The notes under the pieces were generated by a model that saw only the letters and a list, made by a program, of their open reading frames with translations, made no database searches and was not told where the DNA came from. From Mycogone perniciosa (taxonomy: Eukaryota; Ascomycota; Sordariomycetes; Hypocreales; Hypocreaceae), in NCBI GenBank assembly GCA_025331125.1, contig JAOALB010000036.1, positions 54,740-118,739 of the forward strand: a DNA stretch of 64,000 nt, given 5' to 3'. Of the stretch, positions 33,948 to 46,000 are shown piece by piece. Position numbers and translations under genes: made by a program. The number at the start of each line of letters is the position of its first letter. Position 1 is the stretch's first letter.

Positions 33948-35976
33948 ATGTTATGGCAATCAGCTCTCTTCCTCACGTGGCTCTGCAGTTTATTTCCCCA
34001 TGTCCACTCGTCTGATCTCGTCGTGAAAAATCTACCTGGCAGAACGTCAGCCGAGACCATCCAAGAAATTCGCAGACGCCTTTCCGATAGAGAGAAGAGG
34101 TCCGACACAAATGTCCTACTCGACAACTCAAAATCTTTTGCTCTTGGCTTCGATAACAAAAAGCTATTTGAGTAGTACGTTTTCTACTATGGTTCTTGTT
34201 ACCGGTATTTAAATTAGAGCCACCGTTCCTAATCAATTATTAGTCAGTTCGAGCATGAAGCACCTGGTGGAAATCGAACAATATCTTCCGGTATTGACAT
34301 TACATGCACCAAGTGCTATATCAGAGGCGAGGCCAGAGCGAAGCTCACCGCGAACGGATCATTCAACGTGAGCCAGGCAGTTGAAGGCGCTAAAAACGGC
34401 TTCGAAAACACATGGGACGAAATCACAGCCTACGCTGAAAACGTTACCGACCAGTTTTTCGAGAGCATTTTTGACTCCCATATCACTGAGATTATTCAGG
34501 ATATTAAACAACTACCCCCTCCGAATATTGATTTCAATGTCCAACTAGATTTTCCAGAGTACAATCTGGAGGTTGACTTGAAAGACTTGGAATTATATGT
34601 GGAGCTCAGTACTGTTCTCTCAGCCGGACTGACATATACCTTCACCATCTTTAAATCGGAAACATTGTACGGCATCGAAATTGGCGACGATTTACTCTTG
34701 GGTGCTGTGTTCTCAATTGATCTTATCCTCAGTGCAGACAGCCAGATTGAGATCAGCAATGGGTTTCACGTTATTTTTGATGATGTGTGGACAAGAATTG
34801 TATTGTTTGGGAAAGAAGCGTCAGAAATAAGATTGTGAGTTGTAAACCGTTTGTCAGAAACACAATAGCTCCATGACTAATATGACTGCAGCCATGGCAG
34901 CAAGTTCGAGTTTCTTCCAGTGACAATACAAAGCGGAGACACCATCTTGAAGGCAATTCTGCGCCTCGAGCTTCGTATTGGTTTCTCCTTCACTGTATTT
35001 GCGAGCTCCCTTCACCTCCCCAAGACAAATTCGAGCTTAAATGCTCTGAATATTGGTGCAGGAGTTGAAGCACGTGTATACGCAAATATCGCCGAATTCG
35101 ACACCAACATCACTCTGGGCGATGTCAATTTGGGCAAGAGGGACAAAGACTGCGCATTGCATATAACTCAAGGTTATAAATTTGCTATTGGGGCTGCCGC
35201 AGGTGCGTCACTTGAGCTATTTGGCAACACTTGGGGTCCTACACCAGAGACTGAGATCCCTATTTTCTATACTGCTTTGGCAGAAGCGTGTGCGGTGACT
35301 GGTGCGGTTGTTGCAGCGGCGGCCGTGCCGTCATCTCAGACGCCTGTTCCTATTGGAGGGAGGGAGCCTTTATTGACGATAAGCACAATTACAAAAGTGA
35401 CATACACAGCAACAGTTTGCAGTTTATCCAGTATGATTAACTGCCCAGCTTCTCTGCAGAGGGTGACAATGAATGTCGCTACAAGAACACTCACCACAAG
35501 CATTGCGTCTGGCTCCGCTGTTGTTTGGTCTACAGACGGTGCCTCCAACTTTGATACTGTTGACTTCCAAAGTAATGCCATCACGATGACGGCCTCTTCC
35601 GGGAAGCCAAAGTCATACGTACCTCCTCCATCGCCATCATCGCCATCATCGCTACCACCGCCATATTCTACAGAGAGTGTGTTGAATAAGGAAGCTGAAG
35701 GAGTGAGCAATAAGGTGATTATTGGTGTCAGTGTTGGCCTTGGTGTGCCAGCTCTGCTTGCGATTGTTGGTGGATTTATGTGGGTTTTCCCCTAATCTTT
35801 TCACCCACGCCGTATATTTTATGTCTTGAAGCTAACATATGAGGCGTAGCTTTTACATGACACAAAAGCGCAAGGTTCCGTCGTCCTCTGTATCACCAGC
35901 ACCTATAAACGGTGTGGACGTCAAGAACCAACCCATAACGATCAATTACACACCGGTTAATGCTGAGGATAATTGA
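33948..35976 (+). CDS. Secreted/type I membrane surface protein, 4 exons
   Basis: The model joins 33948-34174, 34244-34834, 34892-35779 and 35850-35976, 610 residues with consistent phases. A signal peptide (MLWQSALFLTWLCSLFPHVH) opens the protein. The ectodomain contains ITCTKCYIRGEARAKL, followed by a beta-rich stretch of alternating hydrophobic residues. It then has a Ser/Thr/Pro-rich stalk with PPPSPSSPSSLPPP, and a membrane segment (VIIGVSVGLGVPALLAIVGG) that is completed as FIFY across intron 3. A basic stop-transfer TQKRK and a tail of about 30 residues end the protein. Introns are 69, 57 and 70 nt with GTACGT, GTGAGT and GTGGGT donors and CTAAT or CTAAC branch sites. The ectodomain resembles fungal surface proteins carrying the uncharacterised DUF7223-type domain; that link is from memory and tentative. 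Likely located at the plasma membrane or cell wall; function unknown. Confidence 0.75.
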
Positions 35977-36403
35977 TGAAATCCACATCTTTCTTTCTGC
36001 TTTCCTTTTCGTTTTCGGCAATATGCAGTTGTAGTCTTATAGACGTGATGGATGTCTTGAGTCTGTATCATCGTTATATGAATTCTCTTGCATACTTTAT
36101 TCATATCGCACCTGTTCTTGACCAGGGCTATGGTGACTGGTCTGAGGTTCTTCATGGCCATACTATGGACCACAGTCCTCGTCATATCATATCAACAATT
36201 TCCAATCCCAGCTTTATTCACATTGACTATATCTTGGTGCGTATCGATGAGTTTAACTTTGGGGTTCATGAGAAAATATGGCTTGAATCGTAAAGATCAT
36301 CCCATATTAGTCCCGAACTTCGCTCGCAGGGCGACACCATTTCAAGGCCAAAGAACCGTCAGTTGTACATATCTCTCATATTGTGCCTCACCATCACGAC
36401 ATA
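35977..36403. other. Intergenic region, convergent gene ends
   Basis: Lies between the 3' ends of the surface-protein gene and the minus-strand oxidoreductase remnant. Frames at 35,973-36,444 have no recognisable content. Confidence 0.45.
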
Positions 36404-37031
36404 TCATTTGTAGAAGAGATTCTCTGGGTCGTACTTGCGCTTGAGCTCGCGCAGCCTTTCGACGTGGTCACCGAAAGCGTCTTCGGGTGACAAGGTCTCG
36501 CGTTCCAGGTCAACATAAAGCGGAGCGGGATTGCCCGGGGCTCGTTTGCCGTGATAGGCGCAAGTGGTGATGGCATAATTAGATAACTCGCGCTTGAAGA
36601 CACGAACTTCGACATTATGAGATGCATCGTTATACCTGAACACCATCATGGCCAGATAGTGCTCGCCGCGGCTGGCGAACGCGGTTGCATCATGCGAATT
36701 GGCTTGAATGGCCCGTCGTTGGAAAGAACTAGAAGATGAGGACTTATGTTTTCATACCGCCGTGAGAGGTGATGAAATCAAGGAACTGTTGCCCGACCTA
36801 TGCAATGATATCGGCGTTGAGCGGCATTAATGCGTCACAGGAGCTCATCAGCTTGCGTCCCGGCCCTTTGGATCTTGAGCTGAAGAGCGTTGCATATGGC
36901 ATCATCCCAGTAAGGCTGAGCGCCAGAAAGGGTGCGAAGAATCGCTCTCTGCCCCTGTCGCCGGACACTGCCCAGACATCGGCGTCCAAAAGCGATACAG
37001 CTACTTCGTACATGCCGCAAATATCTTGCAC
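36404..37031 (-). pseudogene. FAD-linked oxidoreductase (BBE domain) C-terminal remnant
   Basis: The minus strand shows pieces of the C-terminal half of a berberine-bridge-type FAD oxidase. An upstream piece contains ERFFAPFLALS and ends near 36798. A middle piece contains VGQQFLDFITSHGG (about 36,750-36,790). The final piece includes FASRGEHYLAMMVFRYND and ends KRKYDPENLFYK before TGA at 36404. The ending is diagnostic of the BBE domain. Splice sites linking the pieces are plausible (CATAG before VGQQ; GTATGA and TCTAG around 36,730-36,760) but phases do not all agree. I found no FAD-binding N-terminal half or His attachment motif upstream; frames toward 37,287 do not look like it. It is read as a truncated, decaying gene, divergent from the ABC transporter. 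Confidence 0.5.
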
Positions 37032-37504
37032 TTAATAAGCTCCGATTCGGCCCTGGGGATCTACGGTGCATCAAGTCCTCCACCAGTGAGCTTCTCGAAA
37101 TCCTCCGAGACAATACATGTTGTAACAATACACGTTGTGACATTCCACTGTTGTGGGCCGGTATTGGTCCACATCGCTCGATGCGGATCCCCGAGCCGTC
37201 ATTGTAGGAGTCGGGCACCATGAGCCGGGAATACCGAAGGTCGGCGACTGATTTAGCTGTCACAGAATAGGTATCTATTTGTTCCATGGATGGTTTTTAG
37301 AGGCGGAAGCTCTCTGCTTCAAATGAACATTCCATAAATATAATCCAATCTTAATTCTTGTACAAAGGAGGCTTGTTTGGCTCTGCCTTCTTTGCAGATG
37401 TACCACCCAGCCTCGCTGCCCAACGCCCAACGCCTAACAATGTACAAAAGCATTTTCCTGCAGCAAAAGGATAATCGGAAGCTTTCACAAAATAGTCTGT
37501 TGTA

Positions 37505-39526
37505 ATGGCAGCTTCCAAGGAGCTACATACCACCATGGACCTGGAGCAGCAGTCTATGGCTGATGCAGTCCTCCTGAATACGACGGTCAATAATCTTACC
37601 TGGACTGGGATCGATGTGGTCGTAAAGGACAGGAATACCAAGAAACTGAAGAAGATCCTGGATAATAATGAGGGTACCCTCAAAGCTGGTGCGTGGCTAA
37701 CGAGTTGATGACTGCATTCGCCTACACCTTTGGGTTACTCGTGAAAGAGAAAATACTGACTCTTGGACAAATGGTACAGGCGAGATTTGCGCCATCATGG
37801 GTCCCTCTGGGTGCGGCAAAACTACTCTGCTCAATGTCCTGGCCAGACGACCTACCAGCTCACATACTATCAAATCTCGCGTCCTCATCAACGGCAGCGA
37901 GGCGTCGCAAGCCGCCTTTAGGCAGATTACCTGTTTTGTCGAGGAAGAAGAAGCTCTCATCGGGTCTCTCACAGTGAAGGAGACACTCGAGTTTTCCTCT
38001 CGTTTGGCCAGCACTAGGTACGTCACCAACCCAGATGAGCCTCTATATAGTCAGACGGCAAGGCGACTCATACCTCCGGTCTAGCTGTTTGCCCTGTCGG
38101 GAACGCCTCCTCCGAATCGACGCTCTCCTTCACTCGTTTGGCCTTGTAGACCAGGCCAATTCCTTGATCGGTACGCCTATCCGCAAAGGCATATCCAGTG
38201 GGCAGAAACGTCGCGTGGGCGTCGCAAGCCAACTCGTCACTGGTCCTAAAATCCTATTCCTCGACGAACCCACCAGTGGACTAGACTCTGTCGCTAGCTT
38301 GGAGGTCGTCAAATGCCTACGAACAGTGGCGAGACGCAATAATCTCATTGTGGTCTGCTCGATTCACCAGCCTTCAACGACCACATTCAATCTTTTTGAC
38401 AAGCTAATGCTTCTATCTGGTGGGAAAACGCATTATTTCGGCCCCGTTCGTGGAGTACTCGAGTACTGTAAATCCATTGGCATGGAGGTACCACAGTATA
38501 TCAACCCGGCGGAGTTCCTCCTCGAGCTTGTCAACATCGACTTCGCTCACGATAAGAACACCGCTACCCAACGATTAGATGGGCTCCATAAAATGTGGAC
38601 AAAATCCCCACAGGCGAAAGAAATGCGAGACGACATAGCAGCCAATGGAGAGAGAAATGGACAGCCCAAGCTCGAGTCCATCGACAGCAGCCCTAGCTTG
38701 CCGAGCATAACCCTCACGTTGCTCCATCGGAGCTTCATCAAGAGTTATCGCGATGTTGTGGCATATGGCATTCGATTGGCTATGTATACGGGACTGGCTG
38801 TTATGATGGGTACGGTATGGGTGCGATTGGACCCCGTGCAATCCTCTATTCAACCTTTTATCAACGCCTTATTCTTCGGTTCGGCATTTATGTCGTTCAT
38901 GGCGGTCGCGTACGTTCCCGCGTTCCTCGAAGACCGGATGCAGTATGTTAAGGAACATCGTAACGGTCTATATGGTGCTACCGAACTCATCCTCTCCAAC
39001 TTCCTCATCGGTATCCCATATCTATTCGTCATCTCTATCGTCTTTTCTGTTATATCTTATTGGCTATCCAATTTCCAGCCGACTGCGAAAGCCTTCTTTG
39101 TGTGGGTTATGTGGCTTTTCCTCGATCTTCTAGCGGCAGAATCCCTCGTGGTGTTTATGACATCTCTCTTCCCTAGCTTCGTAATCTCACTCGCCCTAGT
39201 CGCTTTTGCAAACGGCCTCTGGATGTCCGTCGGTGGCTTCATGGTCCCGCCTACAGTTCTAAATGTCTTCTACAAGTACGGGTTTCACTACTGGGACTAC
39301 CAGACATATGTATTCCAGGGAATGATGGTGAATGAGTTTTCCGACAGAGTTTATGCGTGTGGAACACGATTCACCGCTCGCTTCGCAATGCGAAATCGCA
39401 GGACAGGCAGTGCTGGAACAGTATGGATATAGAACGGGGGAGCTCGGCAAGAATGTAGGCATTATGATCGCAATTATTTTGGGATATCGACTGGCGACAT
39501 GGGTTGTTCTCAGGCTTCGCAAATGA
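37505..39526 (+). pseudogene. ABCG (White-type) half transporter with C-terminal frameshift
   Basis: ATP-driven exporter of the half-size ABCG class, which dimerises in a membrane. The model joins 37505-37688 and 37780-38017 with a third exon from 38095. The nucleotide-binding domain shows Walker A GPSGCGKTT, Walker B ILFLDEPTSGLDS and the H-loop CSIHQPS. The Q-loop reads VEEEEAL where VEQEDAL is usual, and the signature reads GISSGQKRR instead of GISGGQKRR. About five membrane segments follow. After VYACG near 39,360 the frame leads to a stop at 39432. The true C-terminus (LASQCEIAGQAVLEQYGY onward, ending LRLRK at 39526) is in another frame, and several residues between seem deleted. Introns are 91 nt and 77 nt. 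Probably non-functional, although the substituted motifs alone would not prove it. Confidence 0.7.
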
Positions 39527-40801
39527 AACATGGGTTTCTCTGGTGTTCGTATCGACGTATGTGCGAAAAGACCTCAATGGTATTAGTTTTGAAACCTTGT
39601 ATTGAGCAAAGAGCTATTATATATCAAGATTTCGAAACACTTGGGGCAGCTCAAATTTTTCCAACACCTTGTCGATCTTCCCGATTTTTTCTCCTATCCG
39701 TATCCGGGACATTAAGAAAAGAGAGGGCTAAAAAGATGCATTTTTTATGGTATAAAAACGTTATACTGTGGAGACAGCTCTTATGAAACGTGTAATGAAG
39801 GGCGTGATTGCCGAATGCGAATAATCCGGGGGTGTATTAAATTTCTTTGTTTCGCCCGGTTATAGGGGAGCTATTTTCTTCGTAGCTCGAAGGATCTCGT
39901 TTACATGCATCTAGAGGCATAGCTGTATCCACGAAGGGCATAGTACTGCCCAGGAGCAATACTCTACCCCTAAACGTTTATCTAGCGTCTACTTATCATA
40001 GGGGTTTTAGGTAATAGAAATGATTTTTTTACCAGGGTCGGTATAAGTAGTAGGGTTCTGATACGCAAAGTGCAGAAAAAGAGGGAGAAAGGAAGGAATG
40101 AAGGAAAAGGGGCGATACACCTTTTATGTGTATCAGGTTCCTTATATATGTGTATACTGGAGAATTCTATTGTTAAAAATTGTAAAAAGATATCTAGTAA
40201 GTTTACTTATAATGTATAAAGGATTTGGTTTTTAAAATTAAAAGAATAAATTTTAAAAAAATAAAAGCATTACAGATTTTTAAATACATTAATATTAACC
40301 TTGATTTGTGTGTTTAGTATATTCCTAAGTGCAAGTAGTAAACATACACAATTACTACATAGCTATTGATAAATATAAGGTAACTATATGCTAGATGAAT
40401 GTTTAGGGAGTAGAGGGTATAATAATATCTGAAATGAAGTAGGAATCTTTAATGGGGCGAGCAGGTTTAATACAGCAAGCAGAGACTATTGTATATGCGT
40501 ATTCAATCTAATGTAATCGCTAATATCAGCACTACTACTCTAGTGCGGTAGAATACTAGTAGTAGTACTAGTACAGTGGGGTGAAGAAAGTTTCGGTGAC
40601 TTTTGTGAGGCAGCTCTATAGAAAATTGACCGGAACCTTTTGCGTGGCACTGTAGTAGTAATACTATTGTTCCCTGGGTATTTTCTCAGATATAAAAGCG
40701 AAACAATTCCCTCTCTTGCTTCCCCAGGAACAAGCGCACCGACAGCTCCAGTTTATTTTGTTGTTTTTCATTGTCTTCTGAACCATAAGCACATAGTCAC
40801 A
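39527..40801. other. Intergenic region with promoter of the small secreted protein
   Basis: No gene supported. The sequence becomes AT-rich between about 40,130 and 40,400. Alternating CTAGTACTACTA-type runs occur near 40,540-40,575. Confidence 0.45.
40691..40697 (+). promoter_or_regulatory. TATA box of the small secreted-protein gene
   Basis: TATAAAA at 40691, about 105 nt upstream of the start codon at 40802, followed by a CT-rich stretch (CTCTCTTGCTTCCCC). Spacing suits a fungal core promoter. Confidence 0.6.
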
Positions 40802-41295
40802 ATGCTGTTTCCTACATTCACTGCACTTCTTCTCGGCTTGGTCTCTGGCTTGGCATCAGGTCTTGAATTGGTACAATCCCTATGCGAAGTTGGCAAGCCA
40901 ACTGCCTTGAAGCTAATATTGTATAGACAAACTACTCAGGCTTTGACATATGGGTGCAAGATGTGGATCATCAAGATCATCCAGTCCAGAATAAGGGAAC
41001 ACTACAATTGGAAGCCGCCTGGGTATTTATATGGTCCCAAGGGAGGGCAAAGTATAATACACTTATCTGTGATGGCGCACTCTATAAATGGGACCCAAAG
41101 TACACTTCCGTCGGTTTCACCTGGAACACTGCTAAGAAAGAGGGATTTATGTTTTACGGGGATGGTAAGAAGCCGAGAAATCCCGCGCCGTTTTTAACGA
41201 TATGTCGGTTCTAACTTCTAACCATTTTTACTTTAGCGACTCATCCATTCTATCCCGTGAGTGGAAAGCAGAATTGTCATACACAAAAGAATTGA
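40802..41295 (+). CDS. Small secreted protein, candidate effector
   Basis: The model joins 40802-40870, 40927-41164 and 41237-41295, 121 residues with consistent phases. A signal peptide (MLFPTFTALLLGLVSGLASG) occupies the first exon, with cleavage expected near residue 20. The mature part is Trp/Tyr/Lys-rich (FDIWVQDVD, EAAWVFIW, ALYKWDPKYTSVGFTW) with only two cysteines, one in LICDGALY and one near the C-terminus. Intron 1 starts GTACAA, has GCTAAT and ends TATAG. Intron 2 starts GTAAGA, has TCTAAC and ends TTTAG. Without intron 2 the protein would end at 41214. I recognise no family. It is the last gene before the retrotransposon block, a typical place for lineage-specific secreted proteins. 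Expression evidence is needed. Confidence 0.6.
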
Positions 41296-41769
41296 TCGGT
41301 AGTTGTTCCGTTGCACCAGTACTTCGGAAAGAGGAACAATTGCGATGTGTCAAGGTTATAAGGCTAGCTTTGGCTTAATGGAGAGTTAGAGCAAGGATAT
41401 AAGAGCCGGGCAGCGCTTCTTCCAAGTCAAGTCAAGCTAGCAAGTTTAGCAATCAACCAAGCGCAGACCAATTTTTTTTATCAAAGCAAGCAACTGTCAA
41501 CACCCTCGGGTGGTTTGTCGAGGGGGAAATGTATGCACAGACACACACAAACCACACCTAAGCGAACCTATAGGTAGGGCGTGCGGTAACACGGCTAATA
41601 GAATCACAAAGTGGTTGAAGATAATATATAAAAAAACACTGCTGATCATTTGACAATGATACTGGCAGCCAGATTAAACAATCTCTAACGCTGTAGCTTT
41701 CTAATGCCTGTAACTGATAAGTTAGGGTTAAAGAGTTGAAGGGGAAGAAGGTTGATGTGTATCTAAACT
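41296..41769. other. Transition from unique DNA to AT-rich repeats
   Basis: No gene seen. A TATAAGAG near 41,397 and a pyrimidine/purine mix up to 41,600 look like ordinary intergenic DNA. Composition turns sharply AT-rich at about 41,765. Confidence 0.4.
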
Positions 41770-43003
41770 TCCTTTTTAACTTTTAGCTTAAATTTATGAT
41801 AAAAGTGTTCAATAAAGGCAGAGTTTTTTTATTTAACTTTAAAAGTGTAATTCTTAAAATATATAATATAATTAAAATATTTTCCTTTTTAAATTAAATT
41901 TATAAGTTTATTTTCTATAATATATTCTTTACTAATATTATTAAAGATATTTTTTAGTTTTTCTTTAAATTAATTATAGCTAGTAAATATAAGCTATATA
42001 TACTTATCGGCTTTACTTTTATTATTAAAGAAATCCCTTTAAATAAATTTAAACTACTTTAAAGCATTTCCTTTAAATTATTTAATAGCTAAAAAGACTT
42101 TATTAATTTTTATATTAAAGCTAGTTAAAAAGTAAATAAAATAGTTATATAGTGAAGTAAAAAATAGTTAAAATGCTATACTACTTTTATTAAAAGGTTT
42201 AAAGAGCTGTATTTTAAGCGACTCTTTTAAATCCTTTAAAGGTTAATTCCTTTTATAGTTTAGTATAAGGTTTAAAGCAGGTATAGGCAGTATTTAATTC
42301 TATAAGTTTATAATAGTTGTTTATTATTAATAAATTATTTAATTAAATTTAATATTTCTAATAATTAAATACTAATAGTATTACTTTTATTTTATATAGT
42401 TAACTTTTATATATTAAAAGGCTTTCTTTATATAAATATATAAATATTTTATTTTATTAACTTTATCTTTATCTTTACTTTTACTTATATTATTATCTTT
42501 ATCATTATCCTATATTTAGCAAAAATGCAGAATATAAGGTAGTATATTAAAAAAAGATACTATAGCAGATATATTTATAATATTACTTAAGATTTTTAAT
42601 AGCCTTTTAAATAAAAGTTATTAATATATAATAATTTAAGTTAATTTTTAATAGTTAAATTAAAGTTTATAGGGTTTATATTAATAGAAAGGTTAAAGAT
42701 AAATATTAAATAAAGTAATACAATTATTATTTTATAAAACTAGTAGTTTAGGTAAATAATTATATTAATAACTATTTAAGTAACTATATTAAATAAGTAA
42801 TGAACTAGTTATATATATATAAAAGAGAGTTATAACAATTATTCAAGAATATAGCTATATTCCTAATAATTTAAGGTTTATAATTACTTATATATATCCT
42901 TAATTATTAGTGATTTAGTATATATCCTAGTAATTATATTCCTATTAGCCCGTTGTTCCGATATTCTTCCGGACCTAGGCCTTGACCTGGTTGGGTTGTG
43001 ACA
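41770..43003 (-). mobile_element. Ty3/gypsy 5' end (LTR and gag), degraded
   Basis: On the minus strand an LTR-like end starts TGTCACAACCCAACC at 43003 and runs leftward. Beyond it, at about 42,110-41,770, a gag-type frame is readable once TAA is taken as mutated CAA or CGA. It has alternating helical text such as DKYIQLIFTSYNQFKEKLKN and KYFNYIIYFKNYTFKVK, matching retrotransposon gag proteins. It stops at the unique-DNA boundary, so it is truncated. The first 900 bp or so are an inverted match to 50150-51064. Strong TpA bias indicates RIP. Confidence 0.65.
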
Positions 43004-46000
43004 GTACCTTACCTTTTAGGTGCCTATTTACTAAAAACTCTATAACCTTTTAACTAGCTATTAAGAAAATAAGCCTAATAATGCTCTCTCGCCTTTCCTA
43101 GGCACTTAAAGAAAGATAGTAAATGCTATTAGACTTTAAGAAAACTAGGGATAATTAAACCTTACTGCTATTAAGCAGGCGATACTTTAATAACTTAAAA
43201 AAGAGGGCACTCCTTTACTTTTAAAGTAAAAGGAAATTATAGTCCTTTCATTTACGCTTTAAAAACACTATATTAACAATAAATATATTAAAACTAATGT
43301 CTTTAAATTTAATTTTAACTTTAATATAAAACTTAATATTTCTCTTTTTTTAAAAAAGATTTAAAAAGGCTTTTCTTCCTCCCTTTAAAGTAAACTAATA
43401 AAAGCCTTTGCCTTTATATATAAAAAGCAATTAAATATAACACTTAAAATCTTTACTTAAATTAAAAAAAATTAACTTAATTTAAAAGGCTAGGCAAAAA
43501 GTATTACTTTTAATAGTTTAATTTATTAATAATTATTTAATTAAATATTAAAGAAAATATTATCTTTTAGCAGCTATATTAATAAATAAAGCCCTCTTTA
43601 ATACCTTTAAAAACCTCTTTTCCTTAAAAGCCTTTATAGACTTTAAAAAATTAAATAAAAACCTTCCTTTTATCTAACTATTAATTATTTAATTAATGAA
43701 TAAAAAGCTTTATTAAAATAATAAATAATATTAAATTAAACTTTCGCCTTTAAATAAAATTAATATAAAAACCTTTTTATTAACTTATAGCTAAAAATAG
43801 GTTATATAGGCTATAGTTCCAGCTATTAATATAAATAAAAACTTTTTAATACAAAGAAATAAAAATAAACTTACCTTTTAAAGTAATAGTAAGCTAGCCT
43901 TTATTATTTATAAAATTAAATAAAAATAAATAAAAACTACTTTAAAGACTAATAATAAAATCTTACTTTAAATCCCTTTAAACTATAGCTAAAAAAAGAT
44001 TACTGCTATTAATATTAAATAAAAGGTTATTAAAATTAATAAACTTAAAAGTAAAAATATTATTTACTTTTAAAAAGTAAAGTTTAAGTTTATACTTTAA
44101 ATTAAAACAAAAAATATTAAAAGAAGATCTTTACTTTAACTTTAATTATAAAAGCTAATAGGTTAAAGATTAAAGAAATATATATATAAAAGAGCTTTTT
44201 TATATAAAGTATTCTTAAATACTATATTAATACTTTAAGCACTTTCCCTATTAATATATTAATTTTAATTAAGGCTTGAAAGAGCGCTAAGTTTAAAAAA
44301 CCTTTAAAGATATATTAAAACTATATAATATAAAAAGTATAGTAAACCTGCCTTTTAATATATTAATAAAAATAAACACTATAATTATTTTATTTAATAT
44401 ATTAACTGCCTTAAACTTTATTAATTTAATACTTTAAACTATTATATATACTTAACTATTAAAAATAATTTAAAAGTATTAAAGAATTTAAAATTTAAAA
44501 ACTTTAAAAAAAAACTTTACCCCCTTTACCTTTAAGCCTAAATTTAATATACTTAAAGGAGGAGCTATTTAAGCCGCTTTAGCTAGATCTTTTACTGCTT
44601 TTACTTTTAAGGCTTAGATTTAAAAACCCCTCCCTTTAAATAAAATAATACCCCCTACCTTTATAATAAAGCCCCTTTAAAATAAAATTAACCTAATAAA
44701 TATCTTTAATAGTTTATTAAAGGAAAGTTTAATAGCCTATTTTATAGTAAAGGTTATTAATTTTAATAACTTTATAAATAATACTTTAAAGGAATCCTTT
44801 AAAAGAGATAAACTTTATAAATTTAATTAATAAATAATAAACTTTATTAAAACTATTAAAAAAACTTTAACTTAAAAACCTTTTAAGTTAATATAGGAAA
44901 ATAAAAATAAAATTATAATATAGCCTGTTTACTAGCTTAAAAAACAGCTTTAATATTATATTTATTTAAAAGCTATAAATTTACTAAAATGCTTTATTAT
45001 TTAAAAGATACATAAAATCTTAGTTTAACTTTTAAGTATTTAATTTACTTAACAATTAAAAAAAGACTAAACCCTTTATCTTTATATATATTAAAAAGTT
45101 ACTCAATCTATTATATTAATAACTCTTACCTTTAAAATTACAAAGTAATTATATTTATTAAGTAAAAGTCTGCGGATATATTATTATTAATATTTATTAT
45201 AAAGTTTCTTTTAATACTATAATAAAAACCTTTAAAACGTAAAGTTAACTTATTTTAAGTTTCATTATAATAAAAGACTTTAATATATTATATTAAATAT
45301 AGTAAGTAAGTTAAGTTTTAAATAATATAGGCAATAGATTAACTAAATAGCCAGATAAATATAACTTAATCCTTACCTTTATAAATGCCTTTATAAAAGA
45401 TTCCGGAAAGTATATTAACCTTATTTTATTTAACTGCCTTATATTAATAGCTATTGCAAAAAACCTAAATATAAGCTTAAGCTACTATATAGTTACTATT
45501 ATATTTTTAACCTTTATTAAACTAATAGCTAATATAAGAAAGAAATATATCCCTTTTAAAAGCTTATAAAAGTTTAGCTAGTTAATATCTAGATATATTT
45601 AACTTTTTTTAAAAGTAAATGCAATTAATTTAATTAAAGGGGACCTAAATATAACTAAATAAATACTTTAAAGACTTTTCGCAGACTATATATAGTTAAT
45701 AGGTAAAAAAAGATACTAAAATATATTAAAATAATAAAGTTATACTAAACTTTATTTATATATAGCTTCTAAGAAACTATATATAATACAGTAATAAAGA
45801 AACAACTAAAAGTTTAATTAAGTTAATGATAAATAAACAATTAAATTATAAATAATTTAATAGCTAAAAGCTATAAAACATTTAGTATATATATAGCCAG
45901 TATAAAAGTAATTATATAAACAATAGCTTTATCTTTTATAATAGTCCTTTAATTAAATAATAGGAATATAGCAGTAAAATTAAGTTTATAGCTTTATTTC

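Noticed and set aside
36835..37287. 150-residue minus-strand frame upstream of the FAD oxidase remnant
   Set aside because: Arg/Ser-rich translation with no flavoprotein motif; the neighbouring frame ending at 36798 carries the FAD-oxidase-like text, so this is a shadow.
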